Positions 37,601 to 49,256 of a DNA stretch of 64,000 nucleotides are shown in pieces; the stretch's first letter is position 1; the number at the start of each line of letters is the position of its first letter. The notes under the pieces are model-generated. The model saw only the letters and a list, made by a program, of their open reading frames with translations, had not been told where the DNA came from and ran no database searches. The stretch is from Ischnura elegans (Eukaryota; Arthropoda; Insecta; Odonata; Coenagrionidae). The stretch lies in the NCBI RefSeq assembly GCF_921293095.1, contig NC_060246.1:10062001-10126000 (forward strand), given 5' to 3'. Both the position numbers and the translations under genes were made by a program.

Positions 37601-40600
37601 ATGGCTTCACTTAAGTTTTTTGCGCTAACCTGCTTCGCTTCCACTTCCCAGGAATCTTCCTTGGCCTCTTCAAAAGCATTCAGTTGTTCAAGATTTTGGA
37701 GGTCCTCTGTCGACAATTCCTCTCCAAGGGATGAAATCAACTCCTCCACATCATAATTAGAAACTTCCAGGCCCAGGTCCTTCGCGATTCCAACAATTTC
37801 TTCATGAATGTGTTCCTCATCATCCTCAAACCCTTCGAAACCAACAGCATTGCCAGGAAGAACCTTTCCCCATGCCTTTTGCATTGTGGAGCACTTCACA
37901 TCTTTCCATGAGTTAGAAATATTTTCTATTGCGTCTTTCACGTTGTATGACTTCCAAAACTCGCGAAGAGTTACAGAAGACTCCCCTTCAACTGCATCCA
38001 TTGCCTGCGCAAAGTTCCGACGAAGATAGTGTGATTTAAAAGTCTTTATGACGGCCTGATCCATGGGCAGCTGCAAGGATGTGGTGTTCCGAGGTAGGAA
38101 CACAACTTTTACATTCTCACAGTCATTGTCGATATTGGGAGGATGAACAGGGCAGTTTTCCAACAGGAGCAATATCTTATGGGAAAGATTCATTCGCTTG
38201 CAGTACTGTTTTATGGCAGGTAGAAAATGATCGTTAAACCATTCACTGAAGATAGACAGTGTCACCCTTAAGCCTTTTCATTAGCCTTCCAAACAACAGG
38301 CAAGCAATTTTTTAGCATCCCTTTAAGTGCCCTAGGGTTCTCCGAATGATACACAAGCATTGGTTTCAGTTTCATATCACCAGATGCATTGCCCCCCATA
38401 GGTATCGTCATACAATCATTAGCCTTCTTAAAACCTGGAATGGACTTCTCCTCCTTGGAGATATATGTTCTAGAAGGCATCCGTTTCCAGAATAAACCAG
38501 TCTCATCACAATTAAAGATTTGCTGAGGTAAGTAACTCCTTCCTCAACAATTTCTCGAAACATTTCGATGAATGCACTGGCAGCTTCACCATCATCACTG
38601 GCTGCCTCACCACTCGTTTTCACAACACCACGCCGTGAAAGTCTCAGGCCTTGACTAGCTATGAAAGGTGCAGGATTAGGTATATCTTTGGTAAGGTCAC
38701 CATATATGGCCAATGCCTTTCTATGGAATCTAGCCAAATCAACTGGCTGTTTTTTTTGTACTTCAATCTCAAACCATAATTTTAACAAACGTTCCCTTTC
38801 CACTAGAACGGTGCTTCTATTTCGTGATAAATGTTTTGCGCCAAAGGGAGTTGCAACTCTCCCAAACTCCTTGATCTTTTCTTTCAAAATTGACCTAATT
38901 GTAGACGGTGGAAAGCCTAAAATTCTTCCAATATCTCACTTCGTCTGACAATATCAAGTTTTTGCTCCAAAGTTATAGTTTCCCACCTTTTTGTCTCTCC
39001 CACTGGTTCAGAACATTCACTTCTCTGGCACATTTTCGTGGAAATGTCTCTGATGCTAAAATTTGCTAAAACCGTAATCGCAATTAACAACATACACACC
39101 GTTTTACACTTTTTATAGACTGACTGTATAACCGCCCACGAAACGAACAACCTGCAACGCCTGCCACTTCGCCTTTTTTCTCGTGCGAAATTTAAAAGAT
39201 TTGACGTTATCTTGAAGCGAAGGTGCGATAAACCAATGACAATCCCAAAATTTTCGTGACGTTATCGCGAAATGACGTTAAACGGGGTGACGTTGAACGA
39301 GGACTCACTGTATATAACTTCAAGGCAGACAGCCTGATCAGTCCCACTTTTGCACAGACTGAGATCTTGAACGGGTACTTCAGTCACGTTTGCAACCAGC
39401 ATGTAACTCAAGTTGGAAAATAGCCAACTTGCATAGAGAACATCTCAATGAACAGCAGCAATTAGAAATATGTCCAAACCTTCGGCAGCCTTATTAATTC
39501 CATCCACATTCATCTTCTCACCACCATTCTCAAAAATTTGGCACATGATGCACAAGGCCAGCTGCCTTGATAGGTGAGAATCGTCCTCCACAAGGCTAAG
39601 AACAGTTGGTAGGAATGCATCTTTGTCAGACACCAATTCAGGCACAACTTCTTTGTTATAGTTCAAACAGCAGAGGAGACAAGAAAGAGCAGCAGTGCGA
39701 ACAGCAGATGCCGTACGGCCTGCATGCCACTCCAAATTAGGAAATATCGCATCTGAAAGGAAACTCCAAATCATGAAACACCGCCATGATCAAGAAGAGA
39801 AAAGAAGATATATTTTCAAATATAAGTGACCTACTCTGTATCAAAATCATTAGAGATGCTTTGCTGAGGAGAGAATCAGGAACTTTATCCTTGCTATCAA
39901 AGATGCGTGAAATTGCAGTGAACAATTTTATTTTCACTTCAGGATCATTGGTAGGCTTCAGTGATTTTATTAAAATGTCAGATATGAGATCCCAATGGCA
40001 CTGGACAGCTTTTCCTCGGGGAAGACAACATATTCACAAATTACAGCTAAAAGAGGCAAAATTTGGCAAAAATTTATCAGGAAAACTATTAGTTTAGTTA
40101 CCTGATTTGTTGAGTATGGCTTCCAAAATCAGTCTCTCTGGAGAGTAAACACACCAACTTCCCGCAGTAATGGAGAGTTCTTCAAGCACAGGACCAATAT
40201 ATTTTTGGTAAAATTCATCACTAGTTTGAATCTTCTCAAAATCTCTCAACTTACACAAGAGTTCTTCAAAAAAGAGTGAAGATGATAGAATCTTAAAAAC
40301 ATATCTTGAATTAAAACAGGAAAAACCATTCCAGATAAAAGTAATTTAAATACATATGTACCTTCAGAGGCTTTCGATATATCTGATTCTGCTGATAGAG
40401 AATTCAAACTTAACAAAATTCTAAACAAACATGCCGATATTTCACAGCTTGTTTCACTGCAAACCAACACTACACTTTGGCAGCATTTTAAGAGGTTTCC
40501 TTGAAAATCACTCTGAAAATAAAAAAAAAAAGATATTTTTCCAGATCATTGCTGAACAAGTTAGCAAATATCAAATGAAAGAACACAAACACCATTTTCC

Positions 40601-43600
40601 CTAACCTTTATATTCTGACATATTGCAGCCGTACTTAGCAGCTTCCCAATGGATTGAAGCTCTTTTAGAAGCTCATGTTTTGGAGAACCTCGTAAAATAG
40701 CAGCAAAAATAAAGAGGTGATTGGATGATGGTGAATTCTCTAAGACGGGTAAAATGAGACCACAGTATGTGTGGGATGGTACAAAATAGCCAATTAACTC
40801 AGCCGATTTCTCCACCTGGGAAAACACAAAGAATGGATCACATCACCAATTCCGGAAAATCGAACATAGCATTCCATGACATTAACAATTTAGTTTATGC
40901 TCAATAGTTAATGGCCACACTCAAATACACAACTTTACAAGCAATATATGAGCTCAAAATTTTAAATAAAACACTAAGAGTCCACGGGGGAGGAGTGGTA
41001 TAAGTTACATCAGTTACACATTTTTCCAATGAACTGCATAAAAAACGTATCTATTACAAGATGGTACCAATGACGGATACATATGGGGGATGCAGGGGGC
41101 ACGCACCCCCATATGTATGTGTATCCCCCCACCCCTTGAGGGCTGCCCGCATTGCCGAATATTGCAGACCCTCAATTGTAACTTTATTACATCATAAGAT
41201 GGCATTGTCTTGTATAAGTGTATAATCAGTTTAAATAACACTATCTTAAATTTAGCATGTAACTTGATTATTTTTCATAACGATAAAAGTATAGGTAGCT
41301 CAAAATATCTTTTGCACCCCCCCCCCCAGAGTTTTTTCTGTATCCGTTACTGGATGGTACTACATAGTTACAAAGTAAATAAAAACATATCACATCACTA
41401 ATCAAACATGAAAACTAACAATTTTTTCGAGATGCCATTAAGGATGTCACCAGCCACAATATGCAATTGAAGATACAGTATAAAGAGAGGTAGATTGGTA
41501 TTTGTGAAATGGACACGATAACATCAAGGAACCACAAACTCAGTAAACCAATTCATACGGTCTCCATATTGACCCAAAGATAATTCAAAGAAATCACCCA
41601 GATTACTTATGAATATAATTCAATCAATTTAAAATATTTTTTGTGCTTCAAAGTTTTTTGATGAACAAAGAACTGCTTGCCATTTGCATAGAATATTTTC
41701 CCAGGGTCATATATAGAATCATTTTTTGGAGGTCTTCCTCCAAAATGATTGAATTATTGACAATTAAAAAAATAATGATGGTACAAATTTTTGTAAATGC
41801 CCATTTTCAGCAAATCTTTAAGCCACTTTTCAAGATACAGTCGGATCCGGATTTAACGTCTTCGCATTTAACGTTTTTCCGCATTTAGCGTTTATTTTTT
41901 GGGGTCCCGATTCATTCCCCATTAGAACAATGTAAAAATAATCCGTATTTAGTGTTTCCGCATTTTGCGTTTTTCCGCATTTATGGTCGTAAAAATTTTT
42001 CCCGCACAAGATTTTTTTGCCCAATTTAACGTTTTTTCATGACGGTTCCTGCAAATGATTATCCAAATCTTCGAATTTCTGCTCGTCAACAAGAAGAGTC
42101 CCATAGAAGTTTACCAAGAGTCGATAGAATACCGGGGAACGCTTCTTCAACTGCTTTCTTCCGCGAATGCAGCGATTGGGACCTTCAACTCGCTAGCTGG
42201 GTGATTTGTCTTCTCGTAATGTTTCGCTCCCCTTCTAGTCCAAACACCAGGCATTTTTTGGATCAGATCCGATCTAATGGAGCAAAGTCATCCCTTAATA
42301 ACCTCAAAATACCTTATCCTTCACTTTTTGAATTTGACTTCGATGATACGTGACGACTGATGACACAAGTTTTTCTCCGAGGGCCGCTACAATGACGGTT
42401 TTCTCGTAATGTTTTCACTTGATGGCTTGTAATGCCAATGACGGTTTTCTCGTAATGTTTTCACTTTATGGCTTATGCCCCTTTCAACTCTACTCTCTAC
42501 GGGCAGTCCATTTTTAGCCCAATATTTTTCCAGTCATCTACTTTCTCTTTTCAAAAGAGGAGACACAATATCATTTGCGCAGTTCACCAGGTGATTCTTT
42601 CTATAGATTTCAGTTTCCACGGAGGAACAGAGAAAGAACCGAGGAAGCGTTTCCCCTGTCATGATCGTGAAAGAGAGCATTCTTTCCCTACGGAACAACA
42701 TCGTTTCACATCGTAATTTAGATATCCCAGAGCCCATTTACCGACATGCGGTTGGTTGATATCGCTGTCGATTCAAAGATATTTATCTGGGGCTATTTTA
42801 TGTCAAAAGAGAATGACAATCGGAGTTTTGACGAATTATCACGGTCCATGACTCTAAATAAATCGCTCATTCCGGGAAAAATCACCGCATAATCACGGTA
42901 AAAAAAGATCGCGGAAAAATACGAAAACCCAGCAGGATTGCCCTTGGTGGTTTACTTCGATATCATTACTGTAACTCTGACGAAATTGCCAAACTCCAGA
43001 GGCACTGACAATTTGTCAGAAGAAATCCAGTTCTGTTGAAGATTAAACCTTTTCACTTAACAGAGTTTCGCTAATCGCTATTCAAGGTCCAACCAAATTT
43101 TATTAAAAGCTGCGGTGAAACAAGGTGAGTCGGCGTCAAGGTGATTAGCGCGCCGCGTAAGCAACTTCTCCCGGCTCCATTCGACCAGCATGAGATTAGC
43201 TGATATATGACAATCTGGTGTTATCATCGAGTTGAATCACCATCGACTTGTAGGCATACTAGAAATAAGATTCTCCTTTTTTGGATGACCTCGAAATCCA
43301 AAATGTGCGCACAGGAGGCTTTTTAAAGGCTCATAAATCCCTCGTTTTGCGGAGGCTACAGAAAACTAGTTTTAAAGTATACCGGGATTTAAGTTTTAAA
43401 GGATCCGGGTTCGAATCCCGGTCAAGGCGAATGATTTTTTCTCCGTGGATCTTTCGCACGCTACAGAAAACGTTAAGTTGACAAAATTCCAATAAACCTC
43501 CCTTTTACTAGTTATTCGGTAGTTTAGAATTCGGAATTAGCGATCTTCTGTTATCCTTTTATTTAACTCATCTTTATTGTTGCAATGACGATTTTTTAGG

Positions 43601-46600
43601 ACATACTTACACCTTTTCTTATTATATTAGAAATGCTATAGTCACCTACATGTCACTTTTACAGAAAAAATTTTAAAATTTCATCGAGACGACTGAAATA
43701 TGAGTAAAAATGGAATCATTGATGTCCGTAATGATATTCCGTGTGGGAATACTTTTAAGTTGATGTACATTATAATTTTCTTAAAATATTTCATTAAAAC
43801 AATTGTCATCCTCTCATTACCTACTTATTTCTACTACCCATTTTTTTTAGCTGATTCCTGAAAAGTATTATCCAACCCTCACTGGGCAGAGAACATTTAA
43901 TCAATGAATTTTTTGCTGCATGCAGCACCTTTTAGTTACTTAAAATAATATATTTTATTCATAAAAAGCCATTCCAATCATTACAGACCCTAAAACCTGA
44001 AAAAAATGGCAGGTCCTCATTTAATGTTTGTCCGCATTTAGTGTTTTAAATTTTGTCCCCCCTGAAAAACCTTAAATCAGGATTCCACTGTATTTTAAAT
44101 CATAACTACATCATCCAATCATAAATTCTACATAATAACATTTGCAAAGAGTATTTCCACTAATTGACTCTTATCATCAAAATACTGGGGGAAAAAGAGT
44201 TTTACTTGCAAAGAGACATCTCCTTTACTCCCTTTTCTAGAGACCTGAGAAAATGGATGTGCATATTTATAAATATGTTGTCACATAAAAGAATCAAATG
44301 TATTATTACTGTGGATAAATTTAACGAGGAAAATTTTTGAGTTCATTCCAGATATTTTTCTTTTGTTTCGGATTTTCAGTAGGAATAATTTCATTTTGTA
44401 TTTCAATCTTCATGTTACTTGACTTACCTTCTATGAGCACGGCACATCTGTGGATGAATAAAAATTATTATTTCTAAGATTATAAAAGTATCGTAGGTCC
44501 ATTGAGGCATGCCTTCTCTCCCACTTTCTGCTGACTCAGCACAATTTGGAAAACATAACTACTCAGAATGTAGTAGTAGGTAAGCTATGACCCTAAACAT
44601 TACAGGGATCCAGAGACAGAAATTTCCGACAGAGACAAAAATTTCCAACGATTCAGTCTCACTTTCTATCAGTCAGTTTCACGAGCCTCTGAATTTCTGC
44701 ATATCCTCCTTCCTGAATCTATCTATTGCATTTTTATCCCAAACTGAGACTTCTATAATGACTCCTAATACAGTTGAGGACCTCCAATCCAGAAAGTTTG
44801 GGACCAAAGGGTGTCTGGATTTCTGGTCTTCACCTTCTATATTTTGTTAATCAATTAATTTATAAAAGCGTTCCGGCTCTTGCACTCGGTATTTGAGATC
44901 CCTACGTGTCCCTGCCTAGGTTGTTAGCGTATCTTTGTAGTGTGTGCTAACTCATCCCAGAACAAGGCTCGGAGAGTGGTGCCATGAGGTGGCAAGTCTT
45001 AACACTACGCGGAGGAATTTTCAAACGCTCCGGATTTCTGGTTTTCCAGGTTTCTGGATTCCGGATTTGAGGTCAACTGTAGTTCCTAATGTCTAGTATA
45101 GTATGCCTCGCCCAGATGTCTTGTCTTGCCGCCATAGAGCACCACAGACATGGCATCTGTTCAACTCTCCACGGGGCCATTTCATAAGTCACTACTCATT
45201 CCATGCTAATAATGAGAAAAATGCTATTTTAAGGATTCTCTGATCCAGCAACACATCTCAAAGACCTTTTCCTCTTTCTTTCATTCCTACGAATTTTCTA
45301 TTTCACTTCCATAAAGCAAAACACTTCACATAAATTTGATAATGACCTCTATGGTTCGAAACATGTCGTAAGGACAAAATAAATTAGTGGAAAACAACGA
45401 AGTCTCCTTCTCATTTTCGAGTATTAACTTCCATATAGTTGAGCCTAATACAATTGAACGAATTAAGCATGGGAGTTTTTTAAAAGCAAAATTTTCATTT
45501 CTGGAAGTTAGGAGGCCTTTATTCTAATTAAAAGCTGCCTTGACCAGATCAATACTGCTGATGAGGTCTCTGTCACCACCTCCATCTGATGTAATGTTGC
45601 GACCAAGGTGGCAAAACAACATTAATGAATTTAGTCTTTGACCATTTGGCATGACTTCTACACCACTTCTCACCCTGTGCATAACAAAGATAGATTCAAT
45701 AGTGATTGCAAAACATGTTGGATCTACTTTGTGATAGAGCAGAAGGCAATGGCAAGCTTCATAATTTTTTATTGATTTTACTGGTTTCAATTGAAAGTTT
45801 CATCACCAGACCTCTTGTGAATCATAACATTTATGGAATATTAAGTCATTACTACCAACGAATGGTGCTCTAAAACACAGCTTGTAAAAGTCTATGGATC
45901 TATTCCCAGTCGAGGAGGAAATATTCATGAAACAATGTATTTTCTAGTACCAAAGAAACAATAGGGTAGTTTCCAATTATTTTTTTATTGCCTAAATCGA
46001 AATATTATTACTCCTGGAGTGCGTTTTTCACACTTTTAGATTTATAAATGATGATATCTATTTTTCGCGATTAAATGAAAAGTGAAAATTTTCAAGCGCG
46101 CGAAAACGCGATGGGTAAGTATGAATGCTGGGAAAAGCCCGTGTGACGTCATTCTGGTTCCCGCTGCCGCAAAGTGCGGTGACCTTGGGGCTAGGACATG
46201 TGCACCGCTGCGATGCTGGCTGCTAGCAGGTAGTGCTTGGCTTAAATAAGGATTATTGATACCTTATCATACGAAGGAATCTTTCCGACCATAGGCAGTT
46301 TTAATAGGTGATTATTAAGAGACGCTTCCCTGAGCTCTGTGCCTCATGCATGCATTGGTAATCTCAGACGATGTAAAACTCCTATCTACTTGTACAGAAA
46401 CTAGGTCCCTGTGACGTCACGTGGAGTGGCATTTCATGGGCGCCAATCTGGCCTTTTTCAAAGGCAGTTAAAATTGACCATTGCCATTCGTATAAACAGG
46501 GATTTCTAAAACCAAATAATTTGTATATAATGAATACACTAATGGTAGGTAACGAATCGCAATCAATGCCTTTCGTTTTCTTTGATGAAGGAAAATACCC

Positions 46601-48659
46601 TATTATGTTTTAAAAAAAGTGTTAGGAAAGCTATGCTACACTGAGCTAAAAGGTGACACCAGCAATGAATTCCAGAACCTGTAGTCCCCCACTATATAAG
46701 GAAAATAGTTCAGGTATGTGTAAAAGGTTGAAGTTATACTGATTGTGCAGCTCAAGTTTAAGATAAAATCGAGGACCAGGGTAGGTAAGCTTGAATCTCT
46801 TAAAAATGTCTTGGTAATAAACGACACGATATTGTGAAAGATAATCAAGGACTAACCCAATAATAAAATAATGAGCACTTAGGCTCATTCTGTGCTGGAA
46901 TCAATCCCAAACGTTTTAAACCTACCCTCCCCGAACTGTTTTATTAGTTAGTCAGTGGTTGCTGCCTTCTGCAGCAGAAAACTTACTATGCCTGCACCCA
47001 ATTACTTTTTCCATCATCACTTTAAAATAATCAAATGTTCATTAAATATATCAGAATGAAATTCTATAAAATGAAATTCAAAGTGCCTTATCTTGATCTG
47101 AAATACAACACGTTTCAAATTATTCTAATTATTACTATTCATATGCAGACCTGTGTCGTGACATTTTTTTCTTCATCTCTAGCAGCGACATAAAGTCCGC
47201 TAAGGATTCTGTCCAAATTGAGGGTCATGGCACTTTCAGAATGTAGAAGTAACTGATACAGCAAACCAGCAGATTTCAACCTAACCTTAAATTAGACCAT
47301 GAAAAAAGTGTTAATTAATTAATGAATATATTAAAAATAATTAAATACAAACATCCCCCAGCTATAACAAGAGCTGAAGACCAAAATTATCTCGGCAACT
47401 TTCGCATACCTCTGGGGTCCAATCATCCAATTCTTTCACCAGAGCAGGGAGTATTTTACTTAGATTATTTTTCACCAAAGTCCTGCATCCTAAGTTTGGT
47501 CTCTCTGTGGAAATAAAATCATTGTAGAAAAATTCTGGTTCAATGGGCCCTAATAACTTCATCTCATAGAATACAAAAGATACTCAACCTGTAGGAGGGT
47601 AGTGACTCGGCGGCTCTCTAATGAAATCTTTAACATCTTTAAGCTCATTTTCGTTTTCCATTTCATACTGATCGCCAGCCTTTTTCCAGTAATCCATTGC
47701 AACCTCCCAGACCTCATTCATGTCATCCATAAGGCTAAAATAAAACATAAGTGCGGAATAGAAAATTCGTGACAATTGTTCAGCAATAGGATGAAAAGTA
47801 TTCTAAAAGATTCATTAAATAAAACATCTAACCCCTTGGCATATTATTCATACCATGTCAAAATGATGGGCAACAACTTGTGAAAATATGAATATCTATC
47901 TGGAAGGTGAAGGAACCAATTCCCAACTATTTGCGCCACCGCTGCTCGTACGGGCACACTCTGATCAAATAGGCGCTCTGCCAGCGGCCCAACGACATCA
48001 TCGACACTTTTACTGTTCCCACGTAAAATCACATCACCGATGGCTTTCACTCCGGCAACTCTCACTTTGAAGTGCTGATGTGAAATCACTTTTAAAAGAG
48101 GTTTTACGACTGTTTCCGACTGCATGTGGAATTGTTTGCTCAAGTGCACAGCAGTACATGATGTGCACTCACAACTCTCCCTTTTTACCATTGGATAAGG
48201 ATCTAGAAGAGTTTTACTTAATATCTGAATAATCTCGTTCAAGTAAGGAATCAATAATGAACCATACTTGTTGATGATATTCTTTAGAAGCACAACAGAC
48301 AATAGTCGCACTTCTTCTGATGGTTCCTTTACTTCTTGTCCACCGATTCTTTCTGCCAAGATAGGCATTAGGGAAATTAGATACTTATCGTTAGCAGGAA
48401 GAGTGGAAAGTATGTCAGTAATAAGCGAAATGGATATTTCCCGGCATATCTCAGAGTTATCACTCAAACATTTGAGTAAGTTCCTCTGAATCTGAGTATA
48501 TATTTGGTCCAGAAATTCAGGTTGACACTCGTTATTTTCGAATAATTCATTCCTAATATTTTCAAGGGCAGTCTTTCTTTTCTTCTTATCTTCGCTTAGG
48601 AGTAAGGAAGAATGCCTAAGAATAACATCAGTGGCGTTTTCTTCACGTTCTAAGGGCAT
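34688..48659 (-). CDS. DNAAF5: DNAAF5 (HEATR2), dynein axonemal assembly factor 5, complete
   Basis: A cytoplasmic HEAT-repeat protein needed to preassemble outer and inner dynein arms of motile cilia and sperm flagella. Eleven coding exons join in phase: 47854-48659, 47589-47734, 47410-47504, 47151-47285, 40606-40815, 40362-40512, 40102-40242, 39835-40014, 39480-39752, 35343-35534 and 34688-34818. This gives 819 residues, against about 855 in human. Family-specific blocks are FHMQSETVVKPLLKVISHQH, GNSKSVDDV with AERLFD, DRYSYFHKLLPII, NLSKILPAL, NLEWHAGRTASAVRTAA and HLDDPDEKF. HEAT-type helix pairs run through the whole length. The first in-frame ATG is at 48659; a short out-of-frame upstream ATG lies 14 bases before it. 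Intron 4 (6.3 kb) and intron 9 (3.9 kb) are filled with transposons. The acceptors of exons 7 and 8 were chosen by reading frame, and exon 8 must start after CCCCGAG because an upstream stop blocks longer versions. Confidence 0.95.
35920..36251. mobile_element. hAT MITE with perfect GCCTACAG duplication
   Basis: The ends CAGTGGCTCCCAACCC and the complement of GGTTGGGAAACGCTG are flanked by GCCTACAG at 35912-35919 and 36252-36259. Subterminal GCGACCCAC words repeat at both ends. It lies in DNAAF5 intron 9 and has no ORF. Confidence 0.85.
36438..39310 (-). mobile_element. degraded Tigger/pogo-like transposon in DNAAF5 intron 9
   Basis: The terminal inverted repeats CAGTGAGTCCTCTTTTAACG and the complement of CGTTGAACGAGGACTCACTG are flanked on the right by TA and on the left by CA (decayed TA). 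On the minus strand the pieces read as a pogo-type transposase: an N-terminal helix-turn-helix (WETITLEQKLDIVRRSE, IGRILGFPPSTIRSIL), a CENP-B-like middle, then FNCDETG with LFWKRMPSRTYIS, LLLENCPVHPPN and NTTSLQLPMDQAVIKTFKSH. The frame is broken at least three times: near 38937, near 38530, and by a stop/frameshift near 38270. The second catalytic aspartate region reads LEN instead of LDN. Inactive. Confidence 0.85.
41068..41352. mobile_element. hAT MITE with perfect GATGGTAC duplication
   Basis: The ends CAATGACGGATAC and the complement of GTATCCGTTACTG are flanked by GATGGTAC at 41060-41067 and 41353-41360. An internal palindrome around CCCCCATATGT and an 11-C run near 41321 occur inside. 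It lies in DNAAF5 intron 4. Confidence 0.85.
42391..42474. repeat. 46-bp tandem duplication
   Basis: AATGACGGTTTTCTCGTAAT followed by GTTTTCACTT(G/T)ATGGCTT occurs twice head to tail, with period 46. A third partial echo (CTTCTCGTAATGTTTCGCTC) is at about 42211. Confidence 0.7.
43385..43470 (+). repeat. tRNA-derived SINE fragment
   Basis: It has the B box GGGTTCGAATCCCGG followed by CAAGGCGAATGATTTTTTCT, the same family as 11878-11995. The A-box half is not clear, so the copy is probably truncated or decayed. Confidence 0.5.
44771..45079. mobile_element. pogo-like MITE with TA duplication
   Basis: The ends CAGTTGAGGACCTCCAATCC and the complement of GGATTTGAGGTCAACTG are flanked by TA on both sides. 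Subterminal words such as CCAGAAA and GGATTTCTGG repeat. 309 bp, no ORF, DNAAF5 intron 4. Confidence 0.8.
45110..45660 (-). mobile_element. LINE reverse-transcriptase fossil
   Basis: Minus-strand frames give EVMPNGQRLNSLMLFCHLGR, then NITSDGGGDRDLISSIDLVK and AAFN with KGLLTSRN, which matches the FKYLGS-I-T-x-DG...KAAF segment of LINE reverse transcriptases. Further on comes MSVVLYGGKTRHLG (the SVALYGSETWTL motif). Between them lies a plus-strand GATAATGACC...GGTTCGAAACATGTCG motif near 45337-45370. Broken, intronic in DNAAF5. Confidence 0.6.
45960..46604. mobile_element. non-autonomous element with AATAGGGTA ends
   Basis: The inverted ends AATAGGGTAGTTTCC and the complement of GGAAAATACCCTATT enclose 645 bp. 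Inside each half is a TGACGTCA word (near 46144 and 46410). The termini and the TGACGTCA words resemble those of the THAP-bearing element at 24778-27476, so both may belong to one superfamily. No ORF and no clear duplication. Confidence 0.6.
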
Positions 48660-49256
48660 TTTCGCAAATTCATTCCACAACCCCTACCAAAATAGCCACC
48701 ATTAGTAAACAAATAAACACTTGACATACGGAATTGAACGGGCGGTACCAGCGCATTCTCGCATTCGTGCGAAAAAAATGGATACAATAATTTTATACAT
48801 ACATACTTTGAAAATGCTATAATTCTAAGGTATTATGATGAGATGAATATTCCTGATAAAACTATAAATCATCAAAACATTCTTCAAATAATATGCACGA
48901 AATTGGCCACCATTTCGCTTTTATTTTTCACCTCCATTTCGTTGCTTTTTTATTTACGTACACCCGCCAAAATAAACTGTGATGTTGTGATACTGTCAGT
49001 TTAATAGTAGTAATAGCCGTTCTTCGGTAATGCATTCATTAGTTTACTCGGACAAAGAGAGGTGGAAAAAGTAATTGTATAATGAAATTCATAGCGGTGC
49101 ATCGTAGGTGTATGTGAAAAGTGCTCATAAGCGTGATCATGGACGTAGACGTGGTTCACAAGTGAACTGTTGTGTCCATGGCATGGATATTTCGATGAGT
49201 GTGCATTATTCTTCTATCCTGAAGTGAAGCCTGAGTTATTATTTAAACGATTAATT
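48660..49256. promoter_or_regulatory. divergent promoter region, DNAAF5 / PALB2-like gene
   Basis: Only 597 bases separate the start codons of the two head-to-head genes, so both promoters and both 5' UTRs must lie here unless there are upstream non-coding exons. No TATA box in a convincing place. Several upstream ATGs occur before the plus-strand start (for example the ATGGCATGG stretch near 49177). Confidence 0.5.

Larger units (their letters stand above)
41838..44090. mobile_element. pogo/Tigger-like element, non-autonomous, TA duplication
   Basis: The ends CAGTCGGATCCGGATTTAACG and the complement of CTTAAATCAGGATTCCACTG lie between TA dinucleotides (41836-41837, 44091-44092). Both ends carry tandem blocks of CGCATTTAACGTTT or CGCATTTAGTGTTT. 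The 2.25-kb interior has no recognisable transposase. It holds a 46-bp tandem duplication (42391-42474) and a SINE (43385-43470). It lies in DNAAF5 intron 4. Confidence 0.75.

Noticed and set aside
42039-42353. 104-codon ORF inside the 41838-44090 element
   Set aside because: No transposase motifs and no similarity that I can recognise; not called.
43281-43481. ORF containing GGGTTCGAATCCCGG region
   Set aside because: The ORF is a by-product of the SINE head; the protein has no family features.
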